In this document: piece by piece, positions 23,059-34,889 of the stretch | How the letters are laid out: each line of letters opens with the position of its first letter | Position numbering within the stretch: the stretch's first letter is position 1 | From: Hysterangium stoloniferum | Lineage: Eukaryota > Basidiomycota > Agaricomycetes > Hysterangiales > Hysterangiaceae | Reading direction: 5' to 3' | Length of the DNA: 64,000 nt | Assembly: GCA_015178975.1 (NCBI GenBank) | Contig: WHVD01000049.1 | Coordinates: 518,478-582,477, forward strand | Notes under the pieces: generated by a model | What the model saw: only the letters and a program-made list of their open reading frames with translations | Database searches by the model: none | Told to the model about the DNA's origin: nothing | Position numbers and translations under genes: made by a program

Positions 23059-25533
23059 TCAAAGAAGATGTCGAAGGACACTTGGAACTCCTCCCCATGC
23101 GTCCTGTGATGAACCCCCAAGGTGTAGGATAGCGTTGCCCCAGGCGAGATGCTTGGCATGAAAGGAAAGAGCAATGTCCTCCCGCCTCGAAGCGTCATTG
23201 GCGGATGTCAACCCATCCAGTTTTTGGATCGACGAGACCCAACGACCGTAGGCCTTCTGGCGCATTTGAATTATGGTGCGAACGCAATCAGCAGAAGCGT
23301 CAGTTATACGGGCAAGGAGAGGGGGTCGAGGGTGTAGTGATGGCGGGGTAGGAGTGATGAGCGGTGTGGAGCTCATGTCTCCCTCAGAGGGGATTCCTCT
23401 CGAAGTGTCCGAATCCGGCAACAGTTGCTCCAACAAGTCAATGAGGTCCACTGCAGAGTGGGTTGGTGTGTGGTCAGGAAGAACACAAGAGGAGTTGACA
23501 AGTAAGGACCGAAACATGGAAAGTTCCACCCATTCTATATCCTCCGCTAAACGCAGCTGTTCCTTAGGGTCGTTGACGCATAAATAAAATGCGCTCATGC
23601 GGTCCGACAAAGTGAGAGACCCACTATACCCCTGGATATGCCCTTTAAGAAGGGGGTGCCGCAGGGTTGGTCCCAGTCGCATTAATGTGCATCCCACAGT
23701 GAAGATGTCAGAGGGGTAATTAATAGACACGCGCATCCAACTTGACTGGAAGGGACGGGAGGGGCCAGCCGTATCCTCAGAGTGGAGGGGAGAGGACGGC
23801 TGTGGCGGGGGGCTGCGAATGGGGTGGGTCGAGGGGGGGTCCATGACAAGGGGCTCGTCGGCCTGAGTTCTTCATTTCCCTTTTGCTTTTTCGCTTAAGG
23901 GGGGAGGCTCCTCGAAGGCTTCCATTGCTGGGGGGGGTTCCTTGGAGACGTCTATGGCTGAGAGAGGCGCTTCGAGGACTTCCTCCATAGGCATTTTGAG
24001 AACTTCCGGGATAGGGTGATCAACATCCATTAATGTATTGTTAGGATGCTGAATGGGACTTCCCAGAGAAACGCAAGGGGAGTAGGGAGAGGCGGGCGGT
24101 GGACTCCGCGGTGTCAAGGAAGTGAGGGGAATGTTAGACACCGCAGGGACCAAAGACGTCAAAGTAGAGTGGGAGGCGATGAGAGGGTCAGGTAACGTGC
24201 GGAGGGGTGAGATTGGCTGCGGTGCTGGAGGAGGCTTGGGTATGGATGAGGACGGTGATATAAGACAATGTCCTGCGAAGGGGAGGGGTAGTGGTATAGG
24301 GGGAAGAGAAGGCAGCTCGGAGGATGGTACAAGACTTCCCGGTAGCTCTGAAAAGGGTGTAAAGTGCTGTAATGTGGGTACGGAAGAGACTGGCGGAGGT
24401 GGAGGGAGATGAGAGGAAGTGGATGGGATTGCAGAGTCTGCTGGACGATACCCTCTCCAAACTCTGATGGAAGTTGGTAGCTTTCGTCGTTGGTTAGGAT
24501 CACTCGTGAAGAAGTGAATGTTGTCAGGGAGTAGGAAACCTTCATGGCAGTCAGCACCGAGGTACTTGCTGTCGTAGGTGGGGTAGCGATATTGGTCGTC
24601 CTCCGAGTCAGATGAAAGATCACTGGGCCCCATCCAGTAGGTCCGTTCCTGAGGTCCACGGTGTGAAGGGGGTCTGGGAGGTAATGCAACTCCATCTCCA
24701 CGTCGCAATGCAATGCTTTGTAATTTGATCCTTCATACTTTGTCCCAATCGTAGAAGGTGACTCCATCTTTTACTTTCCTACTTTTTTGGCCTACACTCC
24801 AAACACATGGCGTGCCCCCGTCGCTGCAATCTGTTTCAGCAAAATCCGTCCATTTATGACCCGAAGGGGGAGCGATGATTGAAGGATTATCATGCCCTTC
24901 CATTTTCCTCCATTCCTGCCGTGTCCGCTTTGAAGGGACATTATCCCTAGCCCCCATCCTCCGCTGTCCTTCCAAGTACTCCTCTCTCCTCTTCCATTTA
25001 AGCATTTTCAATTCCTCCTGAACCTGTTCGGAGAAGGCCTCAGACTGCTGTTTCTTTCTGATCTCCTCTTCGGTAGAAGGGAAAATACTACGAGAAGGTG
25101 GTGGGGTTTCGCTCCATGTTCCCGAGGGAGCCCCCCAAGTATTAGAGGACCATGGTGCAGCTTTTGAAACGGAGTCCGTCCGTGTAGGATTCGTGGACGA
25201 TGAGGTCTCCCCCATGTGCTTGACAGTTTCTGTTCGAGGTGATGGGGCAGAAGGAACTGTAGTTTGAGGTCGAGGTATTCTTTTAAAATTGGGAAATCGG
25301 GGTCTGGGAAGAGGAGCGTATGGAGTAAAGGCGGTTCCGTTCCCCGAGTTGGTGGACATTCCCACGATGTCGCCCTGCGCAGCAGAGGGTATTGGCAAAG
25401 GCGTTCCAGAATTACTCGTGGAGTGCTCGACTTGTTCAGTGTGAGATGGCGTGGTAGAGGTATTAATAGGTTGAGGTCGCGGTATTCTTTTGAAGTTGGG
25501 GAACTTGGGTTTGGGTTGTTGCTCCTGCGACAT
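23059..25533 (-). pseudogene. Accessory ORF downstream of Gypsy pol, unknown function
   Basis: One frame runs about 824 codons from an ATG at 25533 to 23059 and is broken only by two in-frame TGA codons (near 24733 and 23870). The product has two copies of a FPNFKRIPRPQ motif at its N-terminus, a charged helical part (EEEIRKKQQSEAFSEQVQEEL), a WTDFAETDCSDGG..CVW stretch, an acidic tyrosine-rich part (DLSSDSEDDQYRYP), a long Pro/Ser-rich low-complexity middle, and a better-ordered C-terminal third (MRVSINYPSDIFTVGCTLMR.., ..FHAKHLAWGNAILHLGG). No transmembrane segment, so an envelope is unlikely. I do not recognise the family. It starts about 200 bp after the pol stop, on the same strand, and is followed by the polypurine tract, so it is part of the element. 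Confidence 0.65.
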
Positions 25534-25730
25534 AGTGTACTGATTAGAGAGGTTGACGTGCAGGGAAGAGATAGGGGGAATAAAATTTTCTTTAGTGAAT
25601 TTACGTATTTTATATTAATTTCAAGCTCCGCTCGGTTATTGAAGTGAAAGGCCGAGGGGGAAGAAAGTAGGGGGGGGTAGAGCTAGAAATAGATAAACAG
25701 TGTTATCGTCGTAAGGATATGAAATGATCA

Positions 25731-27960
25731 TTAAATTTGATAAATAGTCTTGTAAGCTCTAAGAAGAGCGGGAGCGTTACGAAGGTCATTGCCATTTAAC
25801 CAAGTGTCCTCCTCCGGTCCATATCCTTTCCATCGAACCTGGAAAAGGAGTCGATTGCGATGCTTTTTGTGTCCTACTATAGCTTCTACTTCGTACTCCT
25901 CGTCGTTACGATTGAGTTCTCGAGGGTTCTCGAGTAGCTCCCTGGATCCGAATTCCTTAGGGGAGAGGTGGTACTTTTTAAGATGGTCTCGATTAATCAC
26001 TGGATGTAATTGATATTCCGAGGGGATGCAGAGTCGGAAGACTTGAGGATTGATCTTTTCCAAGACCTCAAACGGCCCTATCTGTCTTTGTATAAGTTTT
26101 CTTCCGGGTCCCTTGGCCTCGACGAGCTCGAGAGAATGGGGATTAATCAGAACATAATCTCCCTCTGAGATATCTTCCACTAATCTCCGTCTCTTGTTGT
26201 AACTGCGAGCTTGGGTCTCTTGTGCTCGTGCAATCGAATCCCGCGCTGCTTGTCGGTGATTTTCCAATTCTAAGATCCATTGGTCGGCTAACAGGGCTAT
26301 GTGATAATTCTCTGGGAACCACAGGGTCGTCCCCTCCTAGACAGCTAGACATTCCTCTTGGTAAGTAGCCCATCAGCAAAAAGGCCGGCGCATAGCTTGT
26401 TGAGCTTTGAACCGTCGAATTGTAGGTATGAGCCACTACTTGAGTCCATTTAGACCATTCCTCCTTCGAAGAGGCTGCAGTATGCACTGAGCATTTGCTC
26501 CACAATAGCATTAGCATTCTCTGTTTGACCATCGGTCTGAGGATGGTGGGACGAGGATACTGCAAGGGCACTTCCATATACTTTGCAGACTTCTCTCCAA
26601 AACCTACAGGTCCACCTTTTGTCTCGATCACAGATTATCCTTGAAGGCAGGCCGAAAGGAGCGGCTACTTTATTCACGAAGATTCGCACGTGAATCCTTC
26701 TGCGGATAGATCTGAAGTGGTGGGTTCACAGATCAAGAAGCACGTGAGTTTATCCACGGCGATGAAGATGGCAGAATAACTGCCCTCTGTAGAAGGAGGC
26801 AATCCGGTAATCAGGTCCATTGAGACAACCTCAAACGGCCTTAGGAGTACATCCGTGGGTCGAAGGGCTCCTTGTCGAGCGGAATGATCGATTTTAGTTT
26901 TCTGGTATATGTCGCAGCTGCGAGCGTACGCCACGCAGTCCTGCAACATCCTCGGCCAGAAGAAACAGTCTTTCATCAGATTAAAGAGCCTGTGGCCACC
27001 TGCATGAGCTCCTTCGAAAGGATTATCGTGTATCAGCTTGAGTATGGTTGTCGTCATGCTGCTAGGAATGCAGATTCAACTTTTCCAGTCCAAATCTCGA
27101 AAGAACAATAGCTTATTCTTGCCGATAAAATAATGCGAAGGAGTGGCTACCATGTTTGGAGAAATGGGATCGGTGGCGTAATAATTCCTGAAAGTGGGAT
27201 CTTTCTGGTATCCGTCGCGAAGTTCCTTAGCATAATTCTCATCGATCTCTATAAGTAATTGTGGATTCGAGAGAGTAAAATCCGCCTCGTCAGTCTCATC
27301 GTTTCTGGGAAGGTTGTGCAAGTCCCATTTTGTTTGGGGACCTCTTCGACGGTTCCGACAGGTTCAACTAACTCGTGATGAGTGAGAAAGACGGCCTTTT
27401 CCGCTGGTTTGTTTTCCCATAACGTCTCTTTGTCATTCCGGTTATAAGAATCTGCTACGATTGGTAAGAGATTGTCTCTCACAGGGCTAGCACAGTCAGG
27501 TACTCGAGGAAGTCTAGATAATGGGTCAACATTGCTGTGTATCTGCCCTGCTCTATGTAGGATTTCCAGACCGGGGTATGCAGCATATACCGCCCCCCAT
27601 GCGGCCAGTCGACGATTAGTGTTCTCGTAAGATCTGGCCCATTGTAACGCCGCATGATCAGTGATCAAAAGGATATGTTCTCCCTCGATAAAGGGCTGGA
27701 AATGGACTAATCCTTCTTTAGCAGCTAATGCTTCTCGCTCTGTGGCCGAGTAGTTACATTCCACTTTGTGGAGCGTACAGCTCCAATAGGTGATAACGTG
27801 TTCGACTGTGACACTGGTGTCATCAAAATCTGCGGCCCAGGAATCCGTCCAGGTGAATTCCGGCTCCTTGGTTTTATAACAAGTAACAAAAATGGGGACA
27901 TCTCGTGATTGATCGAAAGCTGCCCTTGCTTGGGCATAAATTTTCGTATCCTTTAGGTCC
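25731..27960 (-). pseudogene. Gypsy RNase H, integrase and chromodomain (frameshifted)
   Basis: Continuation of pol. RNase H residues are visible (ECNYSATEREALAAKEG, LLITDHAALQWA, HSNVDPLSRLP). The integrase has the zinc-binding HAGGHRLFNLMKDCFFWPRM, the first Asp in VVSMDLITGLP, the second in IICDRDKRW and the Glu in HHPQTDGQTENAN. The C-terminal chromodomain reads LLFQVRWKGYGPEEDTW. Catalytic residues survive, but the reading frame changes near 27320, 26690, 26460 and 26315, and there is a TGA near 27073 (AGT TGA ATC). Confidence 0.85.
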
Positions 27961-30420
27961 TTAAGCGTCATTTTTTTGTATTTGCTGGAGGCAACATCCC
28001 AGCGTGAAGTCCGAAGCGTCTGTGTATAACCTATAAGGCATACCGCTCGCAGGGTGTCCAAGTACTGGAGCCGAACTCAACGCAACTTTGATGTCTTCAA
28101 AAGCTCGGGCGTGTTCTGAATCCCAATGCCAATGAACTCCTTTCTTTAAGAGGTTGAAAAGTGGAGCAACCGTCCAGGAGTAGAATGGTATGTAAGCAGA
28201 GAAGTACAGAACCATTCCGAGAAAGCGTTGAAGGTCTGCTATCTTAGAAGGCGTGGCTAATTCCAATATAGCGGCGACCTTTTCTTGATGGGTCGAAAAG
28301 CCAAGTCTAGACACCTTATGTCCTAGTAGTAGAATCGAATTGTACCCCACGTAGCACTTTTTGGGCGAGAGAGTGATTCCCGCTGCAATGATAGCTTGTA
28401 GGACCTGGTCCAAATGCTCTAGATGATCGTCCCATGTCTTAGAAAAGATCACGATGTCGTCAATATAAACTAGGCAGAATATCCATAAGTAGGGTGCAAG
28501 TACGGTTTGCATAACCCTTTGAAATATAGAAGGTCCATTACGAAGTCCAAAGGGCATTCTCCTGAATTGCCACAGTCCTCGATGGGATCTGAAGGCTGTC
28601 TTCGGTTTATCTTCCTCTAACATTTCAAATTGGGTAAAACCAGCTAGTGCATCGAAAGAAGATAAGATGTTGGATCCCGAGAGTGCCTGCATGATTTCCG
28701 ATTGACGCGGCAGTGGAAATTCATCGGGAACCGTTAGGCTGTTCAACTTTCTATAGTCGATTACTACTCGTGGTTTCCCGTTGCGATAGACGACAAAGGC
28801 TGGCGCCCCCCAAGGACTCTTGGATGGTTCAATCACTCCCTGTTGGAACCAAGTGTCCATTTGTTCGTCAATGACTTTCCTATTAGCCGGGGAGGTTAGA
28901 AACATTGACATTGAAATAGGTTGTGCGCCATCTTTTAAGGGAACATTGACCTTGACATCTACTTGTCCTAAATGCCCATCTACTCCAAAAGCTAGGACGT
29001 TCTTAGTTAATACTGACTCCAAGTGGGGGGAGACGTCGGTAGGGATATCAGGACCTAAATTAACTAGCTTATGCAGATCTTCCGCGCGAAGCGTTTCCGT
29101 GGTGGCAACTTCTGATGTTTTGGGGCCTGCCGGATCGAAATTGTCTGCGAGTTCCCATTGCAGGGGCAGCCTGGAAGATTGAGGATTAAGGACACGTTCC
29201 TCTTCTATTCTTGATAGACTTTCGACAAGATGAGTGATCTTGGTTGCCATTGACTGCATTGATGCCCTCTCAGTCGAAGATCTAGGAGTCTGGGCCCATT
29301 TGTTCGCATTGTGAATTAATCCAACGGTTTCCCCTCATCTGATGATTCTTGGCGTCAGAGAGGGATTAGCGAGAGGTATCGCGGCACGTTCCCTAGAGAT
29401 GGCAGTGGTGGGAGCAGCTAGTATACTCCCATCGTCGTTCTGTAAGACAACTCCCTCGACTATCCATTGGTCACCAATAAGATCTCCTACAAAGATCGGT
29501 ACTAATCGAGCTGATTCCGGTTCTATAGTACAATCTTGTAAGGCCCGTGCGACTCTTTCAGTACGCACTCCTTTGTCTGGTTTGGAAGTCAATTCAGACG
29601 GGTCATCGGCTAATTCCTCAAAGGGGATCTTGCTAATCGAAAAGGTTAAAGGCTGCAGCTCCTTGGAAGAGCTGGCTGGAATAGATCCTGCTCTCCCAGG
29701 CAAAATCAATCTGGAACCCAGCGGTTGGTCTCGCAGTGTCCCGATCTCATAATTCACGTGAAAGTCTTCTCCAAGAAGGATCGGGATGGTCATACCTCGG
29801 ACAACATACGTCTCGGCAGTAAATTTGAGGAGTATACCGGTGTCGTCCTCGAGATAAATGGGGACGTTGATGTATCCTAATACTTTGGCATTACCGGTAA
29901 GTTGTACGAGGCGCAGCTTGAGTCCTTGCTTGAGTTTAGGGCGGTCCTCTAGTTCCTTATAGAAATCCTCCGAGATTAAGGAGAGGTCAGCTCCAGCGTC
30001 CAGCCTGATTTTAATAGGATTTGAGGCTTCTGAATTCCCTACGTGTCCGTAGACGTGTAATGCTGAAATCCCAATACTGGAATATCCACCCGGAGGGTCC
30101 CTTTTGCGATAGATAATAGTCAAATCCTCTTTCATAAGTCGACTGGATCGGGGGTATTGAACTCTAGGTCTTTTGCTTTCTTTTCTTGCAGCCAATTTAA
30201 CATTCCTCCTGATACGTCTACCGTTAGGTACCTTGTCGTCCGCTTCAGAGTCTGACTCATCGCAAGGAATTAAGTCGGGTAATTGCCCTGGGTCGAAGGG
30301 GAAGCTCTCCTCCTCCAATCCCTCGGACTCAGAGGGGTCTTCTATAACATAGGTTTGACTTATTTCCTTAGATCGGTTCGCAAATGCGTCCTCGTTGACG
30401 ATTTCCTCAATTTTCCTCAA
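27961..30420 (-). pseudogene. Gypsy protease and reverse transcriptase
   Basis: One frame broken by a single TGA near 29335. The aspartic protease reads IRLDAGADLSLIS (Asp-Ala-Gly rather than the usual Asp-Ser/Thr-Gly). Reverse transcriptase motifs are SPWGAPAFVV, RVVIDYRKLNSLT, MPFGLRNGPSIFQR and LVYIDDIVIFS with the intact catalytic YIDD. It ends in the thumb/RNase H start (RLYTDASDFTLGC) and then stops because a run of seven A near 27975 shifts the frame relative to RNase H. Confidence 0.85.
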
Positions 30421-31018
30421 TGGTGGGAGGTTCAGGTCGCGATAAAACTCTTGTCTCAGTCAGACCTTCACGGTTCTGATGATGAGCGTCTAGCCAGTCT
30501 CCTTTCTCGAGAAAATCATGGTCTGATATAGAAACATAAACTTGCGATGTCTCATTCTCATTCGAGGACGCTTTCACATCTGAAACAATGTTGTCCTCTG
30601 GCTGAGGAAGGTAGACAGAAATGAAAATTGATTCCTCATCAATGTTATGTACTTGTCCCTGTACACTTAATCCATAAACCATTTCATAAGCCCTTTGATC
30701 CTCCGCCTCCTCCATTGGGTTCTGTGCAGAGCACTTGTTAATAGAGACATAGTGCGACATCCTGCCCGCATGGGGGCAGTCAATCTTGAAATGCTCTAAA
30801 CTCCCACAAATCCAACACTCCTTCGGAGGTTTGGCGATGCTTTTCTTGTCACTCCGTTCGAAAAAGAACTTGCCGTGTTTCTTACCCTGTTTAGCATTCG
30901 ATCTCCTAGAGGCGGTGTTATCCTCGAGTTTGCCGAGGAGGACATGGCCTCAATTAGTGGGGTCGATTTTTCCAGAGTGCTCCTCCTCATGCCAGGGATC
31001 TGACTCGTCTTGCTCGGC
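30407..31018 (-). pseudogene. Gag zinc-knuckle segment
   Basis: CCHC zinc knuckle CWICGSLEHFKIDC (C-x2-C-x4-H-x4-C) near 30770-30815, continuing as MSHYVSINKCSAQ. It follows the Gag domain in a different frame and is followed by the protease in yet another, so frames have drifted. It binds RNA in intact elements. Confidence 0.7.
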
Positions 31019-31020
31019 GA

Positions 31021-31950
31021 TCATGACTCTGGGTTTCTGAAACCATAACACTCTCGATGTGTTTGAACCCAAGCGTTAATCAGAGCCTCTTGTAAATTGT
31101 TCGTGTAAGTCTGTAGGCTCATGATGTCATCGATAGGTTGTCCCTGTAGAAGATAAAGCCATTCCGTGGGCAGTGTCAGGACAAGTCTGTGTGTTTCGTC
31201 CTTCCGGTTTTGGTGGAACCCATACAAGAATCGATAAAGCTTGACCCTTCGCTGAATGTAATGAACGGGTGTCTCATGATTGTGACCGGCCTGTCGAAAT
31301 TTCATGGCTTCCCATTCTAGAGCCAAGGATTCGCGCCAATGGGTTCCAAGTAATCCTTCTACGATGCCCCAAAGAAACAATCCGTGAGATCGACTAAACT
31401 CAGTGCGATGTTCACGGTCTAAGGTGCTCCACCAGATCTTAGCACTGCCGGTGAGTCGTCTTGGCAGAGCGACTCCCAACAATGTACTCATGGAGTCAGA
31501 GATCTCCGAGAGGCTCATAATATCCATGATGTAATCCAACACCTTGGATTGAGTCCCATCGTATTCGGGAAGGTCTGACCATTTGATCTTGATGTCGTTG
31601 GTGTTAAGAGCGATCCTTTTATCCTTAGGTAAGTCATCGATAGGCGCGCTGGCTCGAGGTTGCATCGGAGTTCAAAAGGGAGAGTTAGGTACTCTACCGT
31701 GACGCCCCCCACGTCCCGAATTCCCTCCATAGCTTGAGGTACTAGAACTCCCAGATGAATTACTAGGAGGTCCTCCTGATGGCAAAAAAGGGTTGGAGGA
31801 GATCGGCAGGGAATGGCGAGGATCGACTGGATTCAGCAATCCTCGACCCGCAACCTGACCAGCTATACCCTCGGTGAATGCAGTGGAGAAAGACGGTCGA
31901 CCCCTGTTGGCGACTGATCGATATCTAGTCGTAGTTGGTTCATCACCCAT
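31021..31950 (-). pseudogene. Gypsy Gag
   Basis: Starts MGDEPTTTRYRS with a Gly/Ser/Asn-rich linker, then the retrotransposon Gag domain (LPEYDGTQSKVLDYI, SAKIWWSTLDREHRTEF, WRESLALEWEAMKFRQ, ETPVHYIQRRVKLYRFLYG). One in-frame TGA near 31667 separates linker and domain. Its ATG overlaps the stop of the upstream small ORF in the 8-nt string ATGGGTGA. Confidence 0.75.
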
Positions 31951-32308
31951 GTTCGTATTGCCGGGGATTCGTTCGAACGCGATGCGAGACCGGTGATTTT
32001 CCTGGATGGGGGGTAGTGCTAGGTTCCGTCGCGATCCCTCTTTTGATTTCGACCGTATTCAAAGGTCGACAAGGTTGAGGCTGGTAGAGGGGGATGCATA
32101 TTTCCATTCCTTTTTCCTGAAGACGTTCCGCCACCTGCATCTTCATGTCAGACGGGAAGTCTTGCAGAATAATGGGACGATTGAGCGAATGAAGGAAACG
32201 AGTGTCGGGAGAGCCATTCAGGGTGCGAACAAATGAACTTGTTGTGGAGATGGGTGAATCGGGTACCTGGATGGAATCACCATAAGGGTAAAGCACTTCC
32301 AAAACCAT
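31943..32308 (-). CDS. Small ORF upstream of Gag in the Gypsy element
   Basis: Open frame of 121 codons with an ATG at 32308 and stop at 31943, immediately upstream of Gag. No family recognised. It overlaps Gag by 8 nt (stop codon inside ATGGGTGA). It could be a leader ORF, or the original Gag N-terminus separated by an old frameshift. Confidence 0.4.
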   Translation of the reverse strand: MVLEVLYPYGDSIQVPDSPISTTSSFVRTLNGSPDTRFLHSLNRPIILQDFPSDMKMQVAERLQEKGMEICIPLYQPQPCRPLNTVEIKRGIATEPSTTPHPGKSPVSHRVRTNPRQYEHG

Positions 32309-32392
32309 CTTATCGAGTCTTCTCTGATTTCACCTTAACCGACCCCTTAAAGTGAAATACGCAAACGAAGAATTCCGAGTAATCCCATTAAT

Positions 32393-32510
32393 TGAGCTAA
32401 GTGTTGAACTTTGTTCCTGTCATACTATCCACCCTGTTTGAAATATTGGAGCACTCTAACAGTTTGTGTGAGGGTGCAACACATAAGTTGAAGACAAGCT
32501 CCACTACATT
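32393..32510. repeat. LTR family D remnant, copy 3
   Basis: Matches the reverse complement of copies near 15402-15515 and 56739-57690: GAGCTAAG next to TGTTGAAC, TCATACTATCC, ATTGGAGCACTCTAACAG, and the inverted-repeat motif at 32470-32502. It replaces the expected 5' LTR of the Gypsy element. Confidence 0.55.
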
Positions 32511-32678
32511 TATACATAGTGTCAGACCTCCCAACTAGTATGATCTCTATTGTTGGCCCCTCAATTGACTATGTTACCATCATCAACCCCTCCCACTTAG
32601 AGCCTCCCCTCCCACTTGGCTTAGATCTTAACAACTTGTGACATTTAGATTACAGGAAGTGATGAAATGGTGACAGTT

Positions 32679-33733
32679 TGTCAGGAACCGGAAAACCCGC
32701 CGGCCTCCGGGCCCCCGGACCCCGTCCTACATGCTCCCGACCCTCTATATTGTATAGTAACAACTGGAGTTCCCACGGGAGCCCACATGTCAACTTGTTT
32801 ATGCCTGACTCTCTGTACGCACCCCACCTGTCTGCACCTAACCCTCTGTGTCTCATACACCAGTCCTCGGACTCCACCGGACTCCGGACTCCACTCTATG
32901 TACACCCGACACTCTGTGTCTTATGTACCAGTCACCGGACTCCGACCGGACTCCTGGAACCCCTCTAACAGAGCATAGAACCCCACTCCTGTTATCTGTC
33001 TCTGCGTCTCACACACCAGTCATTGGAAAACCCACCGGACTCCACCGGACCTCCTGCACATCAAGCCTGTCTATACCCGACACTATCTTGTGCACCAAGT
33101 CACCGGACTCTGACCGGACTTCCGGAACCCCTCTAACTGAGCCCCGCTCCAGTTATGGTTAAATGATCTGTCATGATTCGTTCTCCGCTCCCGTTCCGTT
33201 CCGTCCCTAATTCCCAGTTTAGTATTTACTTGTTTCGTTTTATGTTTAATAGTTCTGCCTCTCATTAATACCGGATTTGGTATTATTACATTTCACAGTC
33301 TATATAAGTCTGCTATATTCATGTACTTAGAATCCAGTTTCAATCTTGAACTAGTTTTCCCCCGAACAAGTTTGATCCTTGAACAGTCTCTAGTCCTCTT
33401 GTCTGTCTGCACACTCGATTCCCGGAACTCCCACGGGAACTCCGGAATCTATATCTTTCTGTATGCATTCTGTCAGCTCGAAATATGGACACCCGAATGA
33501 GTGTACGAGGGTGCAGCCTATAAGCTGAAGCCAAGTCCATCTCAGTCGTATCACCAGACTTTCTGGTAATTATTCTGATATCACCGTTCCTTGTACTAAT
33601 AATCCCCGGAACTTTCCCGGGACCTATTGCCCGGGGACTCCGTGGGACTATTCCCGGAAGCAAGTGTGTGTTCGGAATAGTTACCGGAAACCTCCGCGGG
33701 ACTATCCGTGGAGCTTTGTTCGGGAACTTAACA
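32679..33733 (+). mobile_element. Solo LTR L2
   Basis: TGTCAGGAACCGGAAA to GAACTTAACA with an exact 5-bp target duplication CAGTT (32674-32678 and 33734-33738). Same family as 21177-22234, with scattered indels. The inverted-repeat motif is at 33507-33538 and a TATA box is near 33300. Confidence 0.9.
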
Positions 33734-33754
33734 CAGTTCTTGTACAGAAGAATT

Positions 33755-34835
33755 GGCAAGAGCACATAGGATGTGGTGGATGAAAGGGTGGATATTTGGG
33801 CTATGGGCTTCATAAATATGCTTTTGAGGTATGCTTAAATCATATCATGTGGTGTGATATATGTATAACAGTTTCTTTCATTCACAGGGAAAAATCCAAG
33901 AAAAAGATTTGGCACTCTTTGAGTGGAAGGAAGTTTGTTGCCAGTTTAATGAGGAGAATTTCAACAAGTTGGGATCAGAACTGGTACTTTTAGCCTGGGG
34001 CAAATACTTTGCTGAGTTGTTCAACAAATGGATTAGATCTAGCAGTGTCAAATATATACCCAGTGAGCTAAATTCTTAACAATAATAAATTAAAGTTGAT
34101 TTTTAATGGTTTAAATTACAGTGCTTAGGTGGAATACAAAGGATACTTTTATCAGGAAATTGGTAGATGAAGTAAAAGATGCTATAAATTCATCTCAAAG
34201 TTCTAGCCTAGCTGAGCCCAGTATATTATGGAATGCATTCCTGGCAGCACCATTCTACCCAAGCCAACATGAGAGGCCAAATTCTCTGGAAATGAACAGG
34301 CTGGAAGTAACACAGATAGGCTTGAAATGTGTGTTGATGCTTTTGCCCCTTACACTATGATTGATTCTGTTGGCAAGTTTTTATTTGCTGACTTACTGTA
34401 TGTACAAGGTAAGTCCTAATGTAATTCAAAATGATTGTTATTCATCCACTGAATTTGTAGGATTTATCTATGGAAATAATATGGTGGTCCTGTTTGACCC
34501 TCAAGCACACAGGTACATACATACATATGTTCTGATAGTCTTATCAATAGATATCTATACATATATACTAATATGATTCTGAAGTTTTGATCAAACAAGT
34601 GGTCCATGGGATAAAGCTGCCCATGCTATTCAGAATTTCCTCAATACACACAAATACAATGATATTTGTCATAGCATTGGGCTTGATAGTATCTGTGTCA
34701 AAGTCCCTCCTCCCCAGAAAAGGGACATGGATTGTCATAGAGTTGGTACAACATGCCCTCAAGGCTCATCTACCTTCAAAAAGCTTATCTCTCCTGTGTA
34801 TGAGGAAACTGCACAACAGTCCACCATTGATCTTG
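33755..34835 (+). pseudogene. Decayed multi-exon gene of unknown family
   Basis: Consistent coding signal across several exons with good GT..AG introns (for example GTATGC..TTCACAG before 33890, GTAAGT..TTGTAG at about 34410-34460). Readable pieces are NKLGSELVLLAWGKYFAELF, LVDEVKDAINSSQSSS, MCVDAFAPYTMIDSVGKF, FIYGNNMVVLFDPQAH and WDKAAHAIQNFLNTHKYND. A TGA near 34270 and a frame change mark decay. I do not recognise the family; a transposon-borne or captured gene is plausible since it sits between a solo LTR and CACTA-like elements. Confidence 0.45.
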
Positions 34836-34889
34836 ATTGATTGAACAGAATTTTAGCTATTTTCTTGATCTTCAAATCAAAAAAAACTC

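Larger units (their letters stand above)
22403..32390 (-). mobile_element. Chromodomain Gypsy retrotransposon (near complete, inactive) with extra 3' ORF
   Basis: Order on the minus strand: small ORF, Gag, zinc knuckle, protease, reverse transcriptase, RNase H, integrase, chromodomain, a large accessory ORF, polypurine tract (CTGGGGGGCAC, about 23034-23045) and a 631-bp 3' LTR (22403-23033; TGTGAGAGGTATGG to ACTCTTCACA). The 3' LTR was inserted into the chromodomain sequence of an older element. A matching 5' LTR is absent: about 30-90 bp beyond the first ORF the sequence becomes LTR family D. Multiple stops and frameshifts mean it cannot move on its own. Confidence 0.85.

Noticed and set aside
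21177..33733. A single 12.5-kb LTR element bounded by the two L-type LTRs
   Set aside because: Each LTR has its own exact target duplication and the Gypsy in between has a different 3' LTR.
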